A stretch of DNA of 64,000 nucleotides from Kitasatospora herbaricolor (GTDB taxonomy: Bacteria > Actinomycetota > Actinomycetes > Streptomycetales > Streptomycetaceae): positions 5,270,001-5,334,000 of the forward strand of contig NZ_JAUSVA010000002.1 in NCBI RefSeq assembly GCF_030813695.1, given 5' to 3'. Below are positions 16,132 through 25,230 of this stretch, piece after piece. The notes below the pieces were generated by a model, which had not been told where the DNA came from, did not search any database, and was given only the letters and a program-made list of their open reading frames with translations. Each line of letters begins with the position of its first letter. The stretch's first letter is position 1. A program made the translations under genes and the position numbers.

Positions 16132-16666
16132 TTCCCCACCCCGTTCCCTCCCCACCCCCTGGTCCCCGCCCTGTCCCTCCCGTCCCCCGCTCCGTGCCAC
16201 CTGGCCACCCCGAGCCCGGCCGGTGTCACGCCCCCCGGTTCCCTCCCCGTCCCCTCCTGGTCCCGCCCCGGTTCCCTCCCCGCCCCCTGTTCGCCGCGCC
16301 CGGCTTCCCCGTCCGAGCGCCCCTCCCGGCAGTTCCCCGCTCACCGCTTCCCCGTGCGGTCCTCCGCCCCTCGGCCCTGTCCCCGGCCCCGCTGCTCCCT
16401 TCCGTCCGACGGCGTCCCCTCTCGGAGGAAATTGTCCCCTCGGCAGATCTTGGCAATCCTTGAGCGTTGTCACTCGTACGAGGGGCTTTCGCCGTTGACC
16501 AGCGGGTACACCGGTCCTTTATCCGGACATGCGTCCGACGGGCCCCGTCCCCGGTGGGGGACAAGGCCCGTCGGTCGCGCGCGGGGTGTCGCGCGTCGCA
16601 CGCCCTCACCCGATAGGCGTAGGGCGGCCGTTCAAGGTGGCGCCGGCCGGCACCCGGACGGGTGAC
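16132..16666. other. gene-free stretch with a pyrimidine-rich + strand
   Basis: From about 16132 to 16425 the + strand is dominated by C and T in runs such as CCCTCCCC, with short imperfect repeats of TTCCC/TCCCC. The part from 16426 to 16666 is of mixed composition. I see no gene with a credible start, no tRNA and no CRISPR. Open frames here are low-complexity Pro/Ser strings and are rejected. Confidence 0.5.
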
Positions 16667-17383
16667 TCAGGAGTGCTGGTGCACCGCCGTCCGGCCCTGC
16701 CGGGCCGCCACCGCGGGGGCCTCACGGCCGCAGGCGTAGGCCAGCGGGTTGATCAGCTCGGCGGCGTCCGGCAGCAGCCAGCGGTTGGTGGAGGACGGCG
16801 GCCGGGCCCACTGCGCGAAGCTGTACGGCCCGACCCGGGACGGCGGGGCCACGATCCAGTCGCCCTCGCCGCGCGCCACCAGGTCCAGCCGGCCGGGCGC
16901 CCAGCCCAGTCTGCGGAGCATCTCGGGCAGTTTGGCCAGCACCCCGGGCAGCACCAGGAAGAGCAGCCGCCGGCCGACCTGGCCGGACGCGGCCGGCACC
17001 GCCACCACCGGGCCGAGCTGCAGGCCCATCCGCTCCATCCGGGCCAGTGCCAGGCAGCCGGCCACCTCGGGCACGTCCAGCGCGTCGAAGGAGCGCCCGG
17101 TCGGCAGCAGGATGGAGGCCTGCGGGGTCTCCGTCCACCAGCGGCGCACCACACCCGGGCCCGCGCTGGCCTTGCCGCGCCAGTCGTCGCCGACCGGGTG
17201 CGCGCCCGGGGCCGCGCAGCCGCGGTCGCCGCACGAGCAGCGGGCCGGCCCGTCGCCGTCGATCAGCCAGGCGCCGGGGGCCACCTCCCAGTGACGTTCC
17301 TCGGCGTAGCTGACGGCTTCGATGAGCAGTGCGGGCAGCTCGCCGGCGCTGCTCCGCCCGGGGGCTCCTGGGGTGTCTTCCAC
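16667..17383 (-). CDS. orphan bifunctional DNA primase/polymerase-like (prim-pol) protein
   Basis: The 238-residue protein resembles the N-terminal prim-pol domain of actinobacterial replication proteins: PGAWLIDGDGPARCSCGD with a Cys-rich loop, APGAHPVGDDW, SILLPTGRSFDALDVPE (acidic residues near the active site) and a later GDWIVAPPSR. It stops after this domain; there is no helicase part. Comparable stand-alone proteins occur in streptomycete cores, and whether they retain primase activity is uncertain. Start GTG 17383 has only a weak ribosome-binding site. It is divergent from the TPR regulator across 307 bp that contain no other gene. Confidence 0.75.
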   Translation of the reverse strand: MEDTPGAPGRSSAGELPALLIEAVSYAEERHWEVAPGAWLIDGDGPARCSCGDRGCAAPGAHPVGDDWRGKASAGPGVVRRWWTETPQASILLPTGRSFDALDVPEVAGCLALARMERMGLQLGPVVAVPAASGQVGRRLLFLVLPGVLAKLPEMLRRLGWAPGRLDLVARGEGDWIVAPPSRVGPYSFAQWARPPSSTNRWLLPDAAELINPLAYACGREAPAVAARQGRTAVHQHS

Positions 17384-17690
17384 GCGCTGCTCAACTACCG
17401 TCCGTGAGGCTGGTTACGGCCCGGCGACGGGTGGTGTGCATGAGGGCCGCAATGTCACCCGAACCGGTGAGTGCTCCCCGCCGGAGCTGGGGCGGGCCGG
17501 GCGCAGTGGGGGCGCACGGGGGCATTCTCCCGGGCGCGCGGGGGGTGAGGACCGTCACCGTGGGTATCCCGCTGGGGTCGCTGATCGCTAACCTGGTGTC
17601 AGATTCCTTGGACGGTCGGACAGTCGGCAACAGATCAGCAGAATCGTCGTCCGCCGGCCGGGACCGGAGGGCGTTGGGGAGGCGAAGCCC

Positions 17691-19067
17691 ATGGCCGCGA
17701 GACCACTTGTCGCACGACAGCCCAACGAGCGCCTGCAGCAACTCATCCAGGAGGCGAGCTGCTCGAACGCGGGCCTCGCCCGCCGGGTGAACCTGTGCGG
17801 CGCCGAGCACGGCCTCGACCTGCGGTACGACAAGACCTCGGTCGCCCGCTGGCTGCGTGGCCAGCAACCGCGCGGCCAGGCACCGGCCGTGATCGCCGAG
17901 GCGATCGGCCGCAAACTCGGCCGCGGGGTCTCCGTCGAGGAGATCGGGATGGCCGACGGCAAGAACCTCAGCTCCGGCATCGGGCTGCAGTTCTCGGCCA
18001 CCCTCAGCGGCGCCCTGGAACAGGTCTGCGAGCTGTGGCGCAGCGACGTCGGCCGGCGGGACTTCCTGACCGGCGCCGCCGTGGCCGCCTCGGCCCTGGT
18101 CGAGCCCAGCCGGGACTGGCTGATCACCCCGCCCGACCCGGTGGTCGCCCGCAGCGGCGCCGTCCGGGTCGGCCCCTCCGACGTCGCGGCGATCAAGGCC
18201 ACCACGCAGATGCTGGTGGACCTGGACCACCGGTTCGGCAGCGGGCACGTGCGCCCGGTCGTCGTGCACTACCTCAACAGCGTGGTCTCCGGCCTGCTCA
18301 GCGGCGGCTACCGGGACGAGACCGGCCGGCAGCTGTTCGCGGCGGTGGCCCGGCTGACCGAACTGGCCGGCTACATGGCGGTCGACACCGGGCAGCCCGG
18401 TCTCGCCCAGCGCTACTACATCCAGGCGCTGCGGCTGGCCCAGGCCGCCGACGACCGCGGCTACGGCGGTTACGTGCTGGCCGCCTCGATGAGCCACCTC
18501 GCGGCGACCCTCGGCAACCCCCGGGAGATCGCCCAACTCGCCCGCGCGGCCCAGGAGGGGGCCCGCTCGGTCGCCACCCCGACCGCGATGGCGATGTTCT
18601 ACGCGGCCGAGGCCCGCGGGCACGCCCTGCTGGGGGACGCCCGCGCCTGCGAGGCGGTGGCGGCCAAGGCCCTGGCGGCGATGGAGCGGCGCAACCCCGA
18701 GGACGACCCGGACTGGATCGTCCACTTCGACGACGCCTACCTCGCCGACGAACTGGCGCACTGTCACCGGGACCTGGAGCAGGCCGGCCAGGCCGAGAAG
18801 TACGCCCGGAGGGCGCTCGACCTGCACCCGCCGACCCGGGTGCGCCGCCGCGCGGTCGACCTCGTCCTGCTGGCCACGGCCCAGTTGCAGCAGCGCGAGG
18901 TCGAACGGGCCTGTGAGACCGGCACCCAGGCCGTCCGGCTGCTCAGCGGGCTGCGCTCCAACCGGGGCGTGGAGTACCTGGACGAGTTCCGGCGCCGGCT
19001 GGAGCCGTACCGGGAGCAGCGGGTGGTCCGCGAGTTCCAGGCCAGGGCGGAGGCGGAGGCGGCCTGA
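17691..19067 (+). CDS. NsdA-like TPR regulator with N-terminal HTH-type region
   Basis: The 458-residue protein starts at ATG 17691 after GGGGAGG. Residues ~10-75 (RPNERLQQLIQEASCSNAGL, then KTSVARWLRGQQPRG) form an HTH-like segment. A short RRDFLTGAAVAASAL stretch near residue 120 resembles the Tat-like motif that recurs in this regulator class. Helical TPR-like repeats fill residues ~170-450. This architecture is shared with streptomycete regulators that restrain development and antibiotic production (NsdA/NsdB type). Which member this is cannot be decided without alignment. It is followed by a hairpin and is monocistronic. Confidence 0.75.
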   Translation: MAARPLVARQPNERLQQLIQEASCSNAGLARRVNLCGAEHGLDLRYDKTSVARWLRGQQPRGQAPAVIAEAIGRKLGRGVSVEEIGMADGKNLSSGIGLQFSATLSGALEQVCELWRSDVGRRDFLTGAAVAASALVEPSRDWLITPPDPVVARSGAVRVGPSDVAAIKATTQMLVDLDHRFGSGHVRPVVVHYLNSVVSGLLSGGYRDETGRQLFAAVARLTELAGYMAVDTGQPGLAQRYYIQALRLAQAADDRGYGGYVLAASMSHLAATLGNPREIAQLARAAQEGARSVATPTAMAMFYAAEARGHALLGDARACEAVAAKALAAMERRNPEDDPDWIVHFDDAYLADELAHCHRDLEQAGQAEKYARRALDLHPPTRVRRRAVDLVLLATAQLQQREVERACETGTQAVRLLSGLRSNRGVEYLDEFRRRLEPYREQRVVREFQARAEAEAA

Positions 19068-19075
19068 CGGCGCCG

Positions 19076-19107
19076 CCCGGGGCCGCGGCGCGGCCGCCGG
19101 CCCCGGG
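19076..19107 (+). terminator. GC-rich hairpin after the TPR regulator
   Basis: CCCGGGGCCG (19076-19085) pairs with CGGCCCCGGG (19098-19107), starting nine bases after the stop codon. Confidence 0.6.
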
Positions 19108-19536
19108 TGCCGTCCCGTCCTGCCCGCCTGCCCGCCGTCCGTCCGATCCCTGCCGTTCCCGTCCGTCCCACGACTGCCCTCGGGGCCACCGCCGACCCGG
19201 CCCGGGCGAGGTGCGAGAACCGGCCTTCTTCTGCCCGGCAGCGGGCAGGGGGAGGCCGTTCGCGCTGTTCGGGGCCGCCGTGGGACGGCCGGAACCGGGC
19301 AAGCGGCACACCGCATGGTCACCCGTGACGGTGAACCGGTACCGTGGGCGCGACGTTCGAAGGCAATCGACGCCCAAGAGAACCGCCCAGATGTGGTCCG
19401 CCGTCAACGAGGGCGCGGAACAAGCGAGGAAGGCCCGGGTGCGCGTACGGGAGACAGGACACGGGTGGCCGCCGGCCGCTCGATCGCTGTCGGCTGTCCC
19501 GGCGGGCCCGGTGTCACGCACAGGTGAGGAATCGCG
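19108..19536. other. gene-free stretch before the membrane protein
   Basis: This 429-bp region begins pyrimidine-rich and becomes mixed. Several frames are open but none has a start with a ribosome-binding site and plausible composition. The promoter of the 19537 gene should lie here; I could not place it. Confidence 0.4.
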
Positions 19537-20691
19537 TTGAACCAGCGCCGCTCGTATCCCAACTCCGGTGACTTCAACCTGGACGACCTCTTCCGGCCGG
19601 AGCCCGGCCAGCAGCAGGGCCAGCCGGACCAGCAGCAGGGCCAGCAGCCCGGCCAGCAGCAGGGCCGGCCCGGCCTGCCGTCCCAGCCCGGCCAGCCCGA
19701 GTACCTCGGCGGCGGCCCGGGCCAGCCCGCGCCGGCCCCCGGCGGCAGCTGGGGCGGCCAGCAGCAGTACGCGCCGCCGCAGGCCGCCGCCCCGGCGCCG
19801 GAGACCCAGTACCTGCCGCCGTACCCCACCGCCGACCCGCAGGGCGGCGGCCACCCCGCCCAGGGCGCCCCGCAGGGCTACCCGCCGGCGCCGCAGGCCG
19901 GCTACGGCGCCGCGGACCAGGGCTACGCCCCGGCGGACCACGGCTACCAGCAGGCCGGCTACCCGGCGGCCGCGCCGGCCGGGCCCGGCTACGCCGCCCA
20001 GGGCGAGACGACCTTCACGGCCACCCGCTCCTCGGCCGGGGCCGGCGGCCGGCGGCCGTCCTCGAAGCTGATCATCGGCGGGGTGGTGGCAGGCTGCGCC
20101 GCCGCCGGGATCCTGGTCGCCGTCCTGATGAGCGGCGGCGACTCCACCGACAACGGCCGGACGAAGCCGGGCGCGCCCGCGGCGGCCGGCAGCAGCGCCA
20201 CCGGCAGCGGCACCGCCGGGGCCACCGCCGGCGCGATGAGCCCGGTGGCCAAGGAGCAGGCCAAGGGGCTCTCCGACCTGCTGGGCACGGCCAACGACAG
20301 CCGCCAGGCGGTGATCGGCGCGGTCGCCTCGGTGCAGAAGTGCGACAAGCTGCCGGAGTCCCAGCAGGCGCTGACCGCGGCGGCCGGCCAGCGCAGGGAC
20401 CTCAAGACCAAGCTGGCCGCGCTGAAGACGGACCAGCTGCCCACCGGCCCCCAGCTGGTCGAGCAGCTCAACCAGGCCTGGGAGGCGTCGGCCACCGCCG
20501 ACACCGAGTACGCGGCCTGGGCCGGGGACTCCCAGGCGGGCTGCGACCCGACGAAGAAGGACAACCCGCACTACAAGGCGGCGGTGGCGGCCAGCGGCAC
20601 CGCCACCACGGCCAAGAAGCAGGCCTCCGCGCTGTGGAACGCCATCGCCGGCCAGGCCGGTCTGGCCACCAAGAGCGACGGGGACCTCTAG
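19537..20691 (+). CDS. single-pass membrane protein with Gln/Pro/Gly-rich cytoplasmic region
   Basis: Start TTG 19537 follows GGTGAGGA. The 384-residue product begins with a short conserved-looking stretch (YPNSGDFNLDDLFRPEPG). About 150 residues rich in Gln, Pro, Gly and Tyr follow, including repeated GQQQGQ units. One membrane helix lies at about 182-202 (IIGGVVAGCAAAGILVAVLM), and an extracellular helical domain contains two Cys (QKCDKLPE, AGCDPTKK) that could form a disulfide. The family is unknown to me. The Gln/Pro tract suggests a flexible, possibly self-interacting tail. No operon partner is evident. Confidence 0.75.
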   Translation: MNQRRSYPNSGDFNLDDLFRPEPGQQQGQPDQQQGQQPGQQQGRPGLPSQPGQPEYLGGGPGQPAPAPGGSWGGQQQYAPPQAAAPAPETQYLPPYPTADPQGGGHPAQGAPQGYPPAPQAGYGAADQGYAPADHGYQQAGYPAAAPAGPGYAAQGETTFTATRSSAGAGGRRPSSKLIIGGVVAGCAAAGILVAVLMSGGDSTDNGRTKPGAPAAAGSSATGSGTAGATAGAMSPVAKEQAKGLSDLLGTANDSRQAVIGAVASVQKCDKLPESQQALTAAAGQRRDLKTKLAALKTDQLPTGPQLVEQLNQAWEASATADTEYAAWAGDSQAGCDPTKKDNPHYKAAVAASGTATTAKKQASALWNAIAGQAGLATKSDGDL

Positions 20692-20772
20692 GCCCCCGGG
20701 GCCTCCAAGGGCGCCCCGGCGCCGGCCGCTCCTCCGCACCCGTGGTGCGAGGGCGGGGCCCAGCCGGAGCAG

Positions 20773-20809
20773 CAGGGCGGGCCGGGCCCCACCGGCCCGG
20801 CCCGCCCTG
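20773..20809. terminator. bidirectional terminator between convergent genes
   Basis: A 16-bp perfect stem (20773-20788 with 20794-20809) and a five-base loop lie between the membrane protein (+) and the substrate-binding lipoprotein gene (-). Confidence 0.75.
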
Positions 20810-20832
20810 TTCACCGCACCCGCGGTCGTCCG

Positions 20833-22185
20833 TTACGGCTTCCTGCCGCCGGTCAGCACCCAGCGGACGTCCACGAAGCCGGGCTGCTGGAGGGTGAGCC
20901 GCCCCGAGCTCGCCTGCTGGTAGGTGACCCAGGTGTTCACCAGCCGCGGCGACTCCGCGCTGGCCAGCATGTTGGTGGCGCCCCAGGCCAGCGGCGGGGT
21001 CAGGCCGGCGGTGTCGATCGGGTCGCCGCTGTCCAGCACCGCGGTCAGCGCCTTGGCGGTGACCGGGCGGCCGGCGGCGGTGAGCCGTTCGCCGACCTGG
21101 CGCAGCACCTCGTACGCGACCCAGGTGGTCTGCACGCCGGAGTCGGCGACGTCGATCGTCCTGCCGTCGGCGGTGCTGCCCCGGACCACCGAGCGCAGCG
21201 CGTCCCAGACCCCGGAGGACTCCGGCGGGTACCAGCCGGCGACGTACGCGCCGGACAGCGGGCCGCTGTCGCCGCCGGTGGAGTCCACCACCGACTGCTG
21301 GACACTGCCGATCACCGAGGCGAGCCGGGTGTTCCTGGAGCCCAGGCGGCGGTAGGAGTCGAGCAGGTTGCCGGTCGGCTCGGTGCCCAGGGCCACGGTC
21401 ACGCAGTTGCCGCTGTCGTCCTTGCCGATGGCCTTGCGGGCGACCTCGGTGTAGTTGCTGGACTTCTCCGGCGCCTTGACGTCGACCAGCTTGACGCCGG
21501 CCGGCTTGAGCGCGTTGGCGAGGTAGCCGAGCAGGCTGTCGCCGGCCGGGGTGTCCGGGCGGACCAGCGCGACCGTGCGGCAGCCGGAGTCGACCAGCTG
21601 GCGGCCGCTGCCGGCGATCAGCGCCGGCATGCCGCCGGCCACGGGGTAGGACAGCGGGCTGCTGAACTCGGCACCGGAGAGGCCGTAGCCGCCGATGTAC
21701 GGGATGCCGGCCCGCTCCAGGGTGGTCATGAAGCTCTCGCCGAACTGGCTGTACGAGCCGACCACCGCGATCGCCTTCGCGTCCACGGCCTGCTGGGCGC
21801 ACTTGGCGGCGCCGGCCGCCTCGTTGTGCTCGTTGCAGGTCAGCACCCGCACCTTGTGGCCGCCCAGGCCGCCCTTGGAGTTGATGTCGCGGCCGACGGC
21901 CTCGGCCAGGGCCGTCATGCCGGGCCGGTCGGTGGAGCCGGTGCCGGACGGTGCCCAGGTCATCACCGTGAGTTCGGCGCCACCCGTGGAGGCGTCGGCC
22001 GGGCCGCCGCAGGCCGAGGCGGCGAACAGGGCCGGCAGCAGGGCCACCGCCATGGCGGTGCTCACCACGCTCCGGCGGCCTGCGGAGCGCCCTGCGGGCC
22101 GGCTCGCCGCGTCGTCACGGCGCCGGGCCGGCTGCTGGTCCCCCGCCGACTGCTTGTCCTCGGGCGATGCGGTCTGCCTGAACAT
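20833..22185 (-). CDS. periplasmic-binding-protein-type (Leu/Ile/Val-like) substrate-binding lipoprotein
   Basis: The 450-residue product starts at ATG 22185 after GGGAGGG. An unusually long basic N-terminus (about 40 residues) precedes a hydrophobic segment and a Cys in LFAASACGG, a slightly atypical lipobox. The mature part is a type I periplasmic-binding fold: AVVGSYSQFGESFMTTLE, then AGIPYIGGYGLSGAEF and VALVRPDTPAGDSLL, as in branched-chain amino-acid or amide binding proteins. No permease or ATPase gene is next to it, so it may act as a sensor or with a transporter encoded elsewhere. It is divergent from the small conserved gene at 22439. Confidence 0.85.
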   Translation of the reverse strand: MFRQTASPEDKQSAGDQQPARRRDDAASRPAGRSAGRRSVVSTAMAVALLPALFAASACGGPADASTGGAELTVMTWAPSGTGSTDRPGMTALAEAVGRDINSKGGLGGHKVRVLTCNEHNEAAGAAKCAQQAVDAKAIAVVGSYSQFGESFMTTLERAGIPYIGGYGLSGAEFSSPLSYPVAGGMPALIAGSGRQLVDSGCRTVALVRPDTPAGDSLLGYLANALKPAGVKLVDVKAPEKSSNYTEVARKAIGKDDSGNCVTVALGTEPTGNLLDSYRRLGSRNTRLASVIGSVQQSVVDSTGGDSGPLSGAYVAGWYPPESSGVWDALRSVVRGSTADGRTIDVADSGVQTTWVAYEVLRQVGERLTAAGRPVTAKALTAVLDSGDPIDTAGLTPPLAWGATNMLASAESPRLVNTWVTYQQASSGRLTLQQPGFVDVRWVLTGGRKP

Positions 22186-22438
22186 GGCTTTCCCTCCCTG
22201 GGCAACCCTGTTGCTCACTGGCACCAGCCAAGCCGCCATGCCACAAGCACAGAGGGCAGAAAAGAGAACGGACGGCCAACGGGGACGGAACACCGGGTGG
22301 GACGGGTCGAGGACGCGTGTAGAACGCGAACGGTGGGGGAACGTACGATCGGTCCCCATGTCCGCCAGCACAGATTCTTCGTATCGGTCTGCCCGAAACC
22401 CTTCTCGTCCGGGGCACCGCTCCAGCACGATGGGCGGC

Positions 22439-22873
22439 ATGCCGCTCAACGACCTGCCCTGGTGGCGCTGGCGCGCCCGACTGCGCTCGGCGCTGCACAT
22501 GCTGTCCGACCCCGCCTTCCAGCAGGAGACCTGGCTGGCCGGCCGCGAGGGCTTCGGCGACGTGACCGATGCCGTGTACCGGTTGGTGGAGGACACCTGG
22601 CTGGACCGCTGGTCCGCCGAGAAGTACGTCGGCACGATCTTCCGCGACTCCGGCGAGGCCGCCGTGGTGGACGTCGCGGTGCTGCGCGTGGTGCGGATCC
22701 TGCACCAGGTGGGCGCGGACGCGCCGGTCTCCGAGTACCTGGCGCACCACGGCTGGCCGGAGGCGGTCCGGGCCTGCCGGGAGGCGCATGTGCGGCTGGC
22801 GCAGAACGACGGCGACGATCCGGACGCCGCTCCGCGGTCCCTGGAGGTCCTGCGCATCATCACGCAGGTCTGA
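22439..22873 (+). CDS. conserved hypothetical protein
   Basis: The 144-residue protein starts MPLNDLPWWRWRARLRSALH and is rich in Trp, Arg and acidic residues. It has no signal peptide or membrane segment and appears wholly helical (LEVLRIITQV at the end). In-frame ATGs also exist at 22430 and 22358. TACGAT at 22344-22349, nine bases before ATG 22358, looks like a -10, so a leaderless longer form is possible. I do not recognise a functional domain. It lies between a divergent substrate-binding protein gene and purU. Confidence 0.65.
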   Translation: MPLNDLPWWRWRARLRSALHMLSDPAFQQETWLAGREGFGDVTDAVYRLVEDTWLDRWSAEKYVGTIFRDSGEAAVVDVAVLRVVRILHQVGADAPVSEYLAHHGWPEAVRACREAHVRLAQNDGDDPDAAPRSLEVLRIITQV

Positions 22874-23052
22874 CCGCCGCTCCCGGTCCCGCACCCCCTG
22901 TCCGGTCCCGCACCCTGCCCGGTCCCGCACCGGGGCCGTCGCGTGCCGTCGCGGGCGGGCGTCCCGCAGTTCGGGCAGGGCGGCGAGCACTGTCCGGAAT
23001 ATGACACGCTTGACCGTCCACGCCGAACGATCTTCAGGACAGGACCCCCACC

Positions 23053-23919
23053 GTGGAACAGCAGACGGCCAGCGCCCAGTACGTCCTCACGCTGTCCTGC
23101 CCGGACAAGCAGGGGATCGTGCACGCGGTCTCCAGCTACCTCTTCATGACCGGCTGCAACATCATCGACAGCCAGCAGTTCGGCGACGGGGACAGCGGGC
23201 TGTTCTTCATGCGGGTGCACTTCTCCGCCGAGGAGCCGGTCACGGTCGACAAGCTGCGGGCCAGCTTCGCCGCCATCGGGGCCTCGTTCCGGATGGACTG
23301 GCGGATCCACCCCAGCGCGGAGCGGATGCGGATCGTCCTGATGGTCAGCAAGTTCGGGCACTGCCTGAACGACCTGCTGTTCCGCACCAGCATCGGCGCG
23401 CTGCCGGTGGAGATCGCGGCGGTGGTCTCCAACCACGGCGACTTCGAGGAGCTCACCGAGTCGTACGGTATCCCCTTCGTGCACATCCCGGTCACCCGCG
23501 ACACCAAGGCGGACGCCGAGCGGCAGCTGCTGGACCTGGTGGAGCGGGAGAACGTCGACCTGGTCGTCCTGGCCCGCTACATGCAGGTGCTCTCCGACGA
23601 CCTGTGCAAGGCGCTGTCCGGCCGGGTCATCAACATCCACCACTCCTTCCTGCCGAGCTTCAAGGGCGCCAAGCCCTACCACCAGGCGCACACCCGGGGC
23701 GTGAAGCTGATCGGCGCCACCGCGCACTACGTCACGGCGGACCTCGACGAGGGCCCGATCATCGAGCAGGAGGTGGCCCGGGTCACCCACGACGTGACGC
23801 CGGACCAGCTGGTCGCGCTCGGCCGGGACGTCGAGTGCCAGGCGCTGGCGCGGGCCGTCAAGTGGCACAGCGAGCACCGGGTGCTGCTCAACGGGACGCG
23901 CACCGTCGTCTTCACCTGA
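23053..23919 (+). CDS. purU: formyltetrahydrofolate deformylase
   Basis: The 288-residue protein has an N-terminal ACT domain (residues ~8-85, LSCPDKQGIVHAVSSYLF) followed by a formyltransferase-like catalytic domain. The catalytic domain has VVSNHGDFEEL, NIHHSFLPSFKGAKPY (catalytic His) and GATAHYVTADLDEGPIIEQ (catalytic Asp). This is the full-length PurU arrangement, hydrolysing 10-formyl-THF to formate and THF. Start GTG 23053 is used. The gene stands alone between a small conserved gene and a convergent anti-sigma gene. Confidence 0.96.
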   Translation: MEQQTASAQYVLTLSCPDKQGIVHAVSSYLFMTGCNIIDSQQFGDGDSGLFFMRVHFSAEEPVTVDKLRASFAAIGASFRMDWRIHPSAERMRIVLMVSKFGHCLNDLLFRTSIGALPVEIAAVVSNHGDFEELTESYGIPFVHIPVTRDTKADAERQLLDLVERENVDLVVLARYMQVLSDDLCKALSGRVINIHHSFLPSFKGAKPYHQAHTRGVKLIGATAHYVTADLDEGPIIEQEVARVTHDVTPDQLVALGRDVECQALARAVKWHSEHRVLLNGTRTVVFT

Positions 23920-23958
23920 GCCCTTGGCCCGGCCGCCCGCCCTCGCCGGCGACGCGGC

Positions 23959-25230
23959 TCAGGGCCGGGACAGCAGTGGCGCGGCGCGGAGCACCTCGCG
24001 GATCGCGGCCCGGTCGCCGTGTTCGCCGACCGGCAGCCGGTCCGGGTCGCGGTGGGCGGCGGCCAGCTGGCAGAACTCCAGCCCGTCCAGCACCATCGCG
24101 GCCACCGGCTCGGTGGTCCGCCCGTCCCCGGCCCGCCGGCCCGCCGGGACGGGCCCGTCCAGCGGGATCAGCCACTCGCCGGCCGCCGGACCGTCGATCA
24201 CCAGCCTGAGCAGCCTGGCCGGCCCCCGCCCGCCGGGCGGGACGCCGCCGTGGCCGGTCGGTCCGGCGGGGCCCGGCCGCCCGGCCCGGCGCAGTGCGGC
24301 CACCGCCTCGGGGAGCATCCGGGCGGCCAGGTCGACCATCTGCCGCAGGTGCGGCGGGGCCGGGGGCGCGTACGGGTAGTCGACCGCGCGGGCGACGTCC
24401 TCGCCGTGCACGTAGCACTCGAAGGCCCGGTCGACGAAGGCGTCCCGCAGCGGCAGGGCGGCGAACCCGTAGTCGACCGGGAGGTCGCCCCCGGGCGCGA
24501 GCGCGGCGGCGCGGACCAGCGCGTGGGTCTGCCGGCGCCACAGCGCGCGGACGGAATCGGGGGAGCAGCCGGCATGGGCGGCGGCCAGCCGTTCGGTCCG
24601 GTCGACGATCCCGCTGAACGGCGATGCGCCCTGCCCGGGGACCCTCGGCGCGGGCCGACCGGCCCGGGCGGGTGTCCGGGGGACGGCCGGCGTCGCGGCG
24701 CCGGCGGCCGGGGCGGGTACGGCGGCCGGTTCGGCGGGGCCGGCCCCGGCCGGGACGGGGTCGGGCAGGCCGAGGGCCGGCGCCAGGTAGCCGTCCACCG
24801 CCGCCAGGTGGCTGAGCACCTCGGCGGGCCGCAGCCGGTCGGTGCCGCCGTGCCAGGGGAGTTCGACGATCTCCTGCCACTCCTCGGGGCCGAGGTCGCG
24901 CAGCAGCGCGTCGAGCTTGGCGGTCTCGGCCGCGTACGGCGCGCCCCAGGCCGGGACGGGGAGTTCGGCCGGGCGCCGGGCCAGGCACCAGTCGAGCACC
25001 TGCTGGCGCAGCGCGCCGGACGGGTCGAGCGGCTCGTCCGCGGAGAGCCACCCGGCGGCGTCCCGCAGCCGGGTGCCCTCCTCGGCGCAGTCGGGGCAGA
25101 GCCGCAGGTGCCGCTCCAGCGCGGCGGCCTCGCGGCGGGGGCAGGCGCCCAGCGCCCAGGCGCCGAGCAGGGACCGCAGGTCCTCGTGCTGCTCCTCGGT
25201 GAGCGCTCCGCCGGTCGGGTCGGCGCTCAC
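23959..25230 (-). CDS. zinc-finger anti-sigma-like protein fused to a maleylpyruvate-isomerase-type domain
   Basis: Start GTG 25230 overlaps the sigma-factor stop as GTGA, so translation is coupled. Residues ~18-55 carry a ZAS-type zinc-binding region (ACPRREAAALERHLRLCPDC: H-x3-C-x2-C). From about residue 85 the protein resembles the DinB/MDMPI N-terminal fold (RPAEVLSHLAAVDGYLAPAL). A Pro/Ala linker interrupts it at ~150-190 before more of the same fold (RAFECYVHGEDVARAVD). No membrane segment is seen, so any anti-sigma action would be cytoplasmic. The MDMPI part might sense a thiol or small molecule, which is inference. Confidence 0.8.
   Translation of the reverse strand: MSADPTGGALTEEQHEDLRSLLGAWALGACPRREAAALERHLRLCPDCAEEGTRLRDAAGWLSADEPLDPSGALRQQVLDWCLARRPAELPVPAWGAPYAAETAKLDALLRDLGPEEWQEIVELPWHGGTDRLRPAEVLSHLAAVDGYLAPALGLPDPVPAGAGPAEPAAVPAPAAGAATPAVPRTPARAGRPAPRVPGQGASPFSGIVDRTERLAAAHAGCSPDSVRALWRRQTHALVRAAALAPGGDLPVDYGFAALPLRDAFVDRAFECYVHGEDVARAVDYPYAPPAPPHLRQMVDLAARMLPEAVAALRRAGRPGPAGPTGHGGVPPGGRGPARLLRLVIDGPAAGEWLIPLDGPVPAGRRAGDGRTTEPVAAMVLDGLEFCQLAAAHRDPDRLPVGEHGDRAAIREVLRAAPLLSRP

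Noticed and set aside
16132-16440. CRISPR array or tandem repeat
   Set aside because: The CT-rich runs are irregular, with no constant repeat and spacer lengths.
16194-16498. Two overlapping + strand ORFs of about 90 codons
   Set aside because: Pro/Ser low-complexity translation from a pyrimidine-rich tract, no ribosome-binding site.
17391-19322. 643-codon reverse ORF opposite the TPR regulator
   Set aside because: It is antisense to a gene with clear motifs and its translation is Gly/Arg/Val-rich without domains.
22115-22990. Reverse ORF across the 22439 gene
   Set aside because: Antisense shadow; the + strand gene has a coherent Trp-rich start and a stop before purU.
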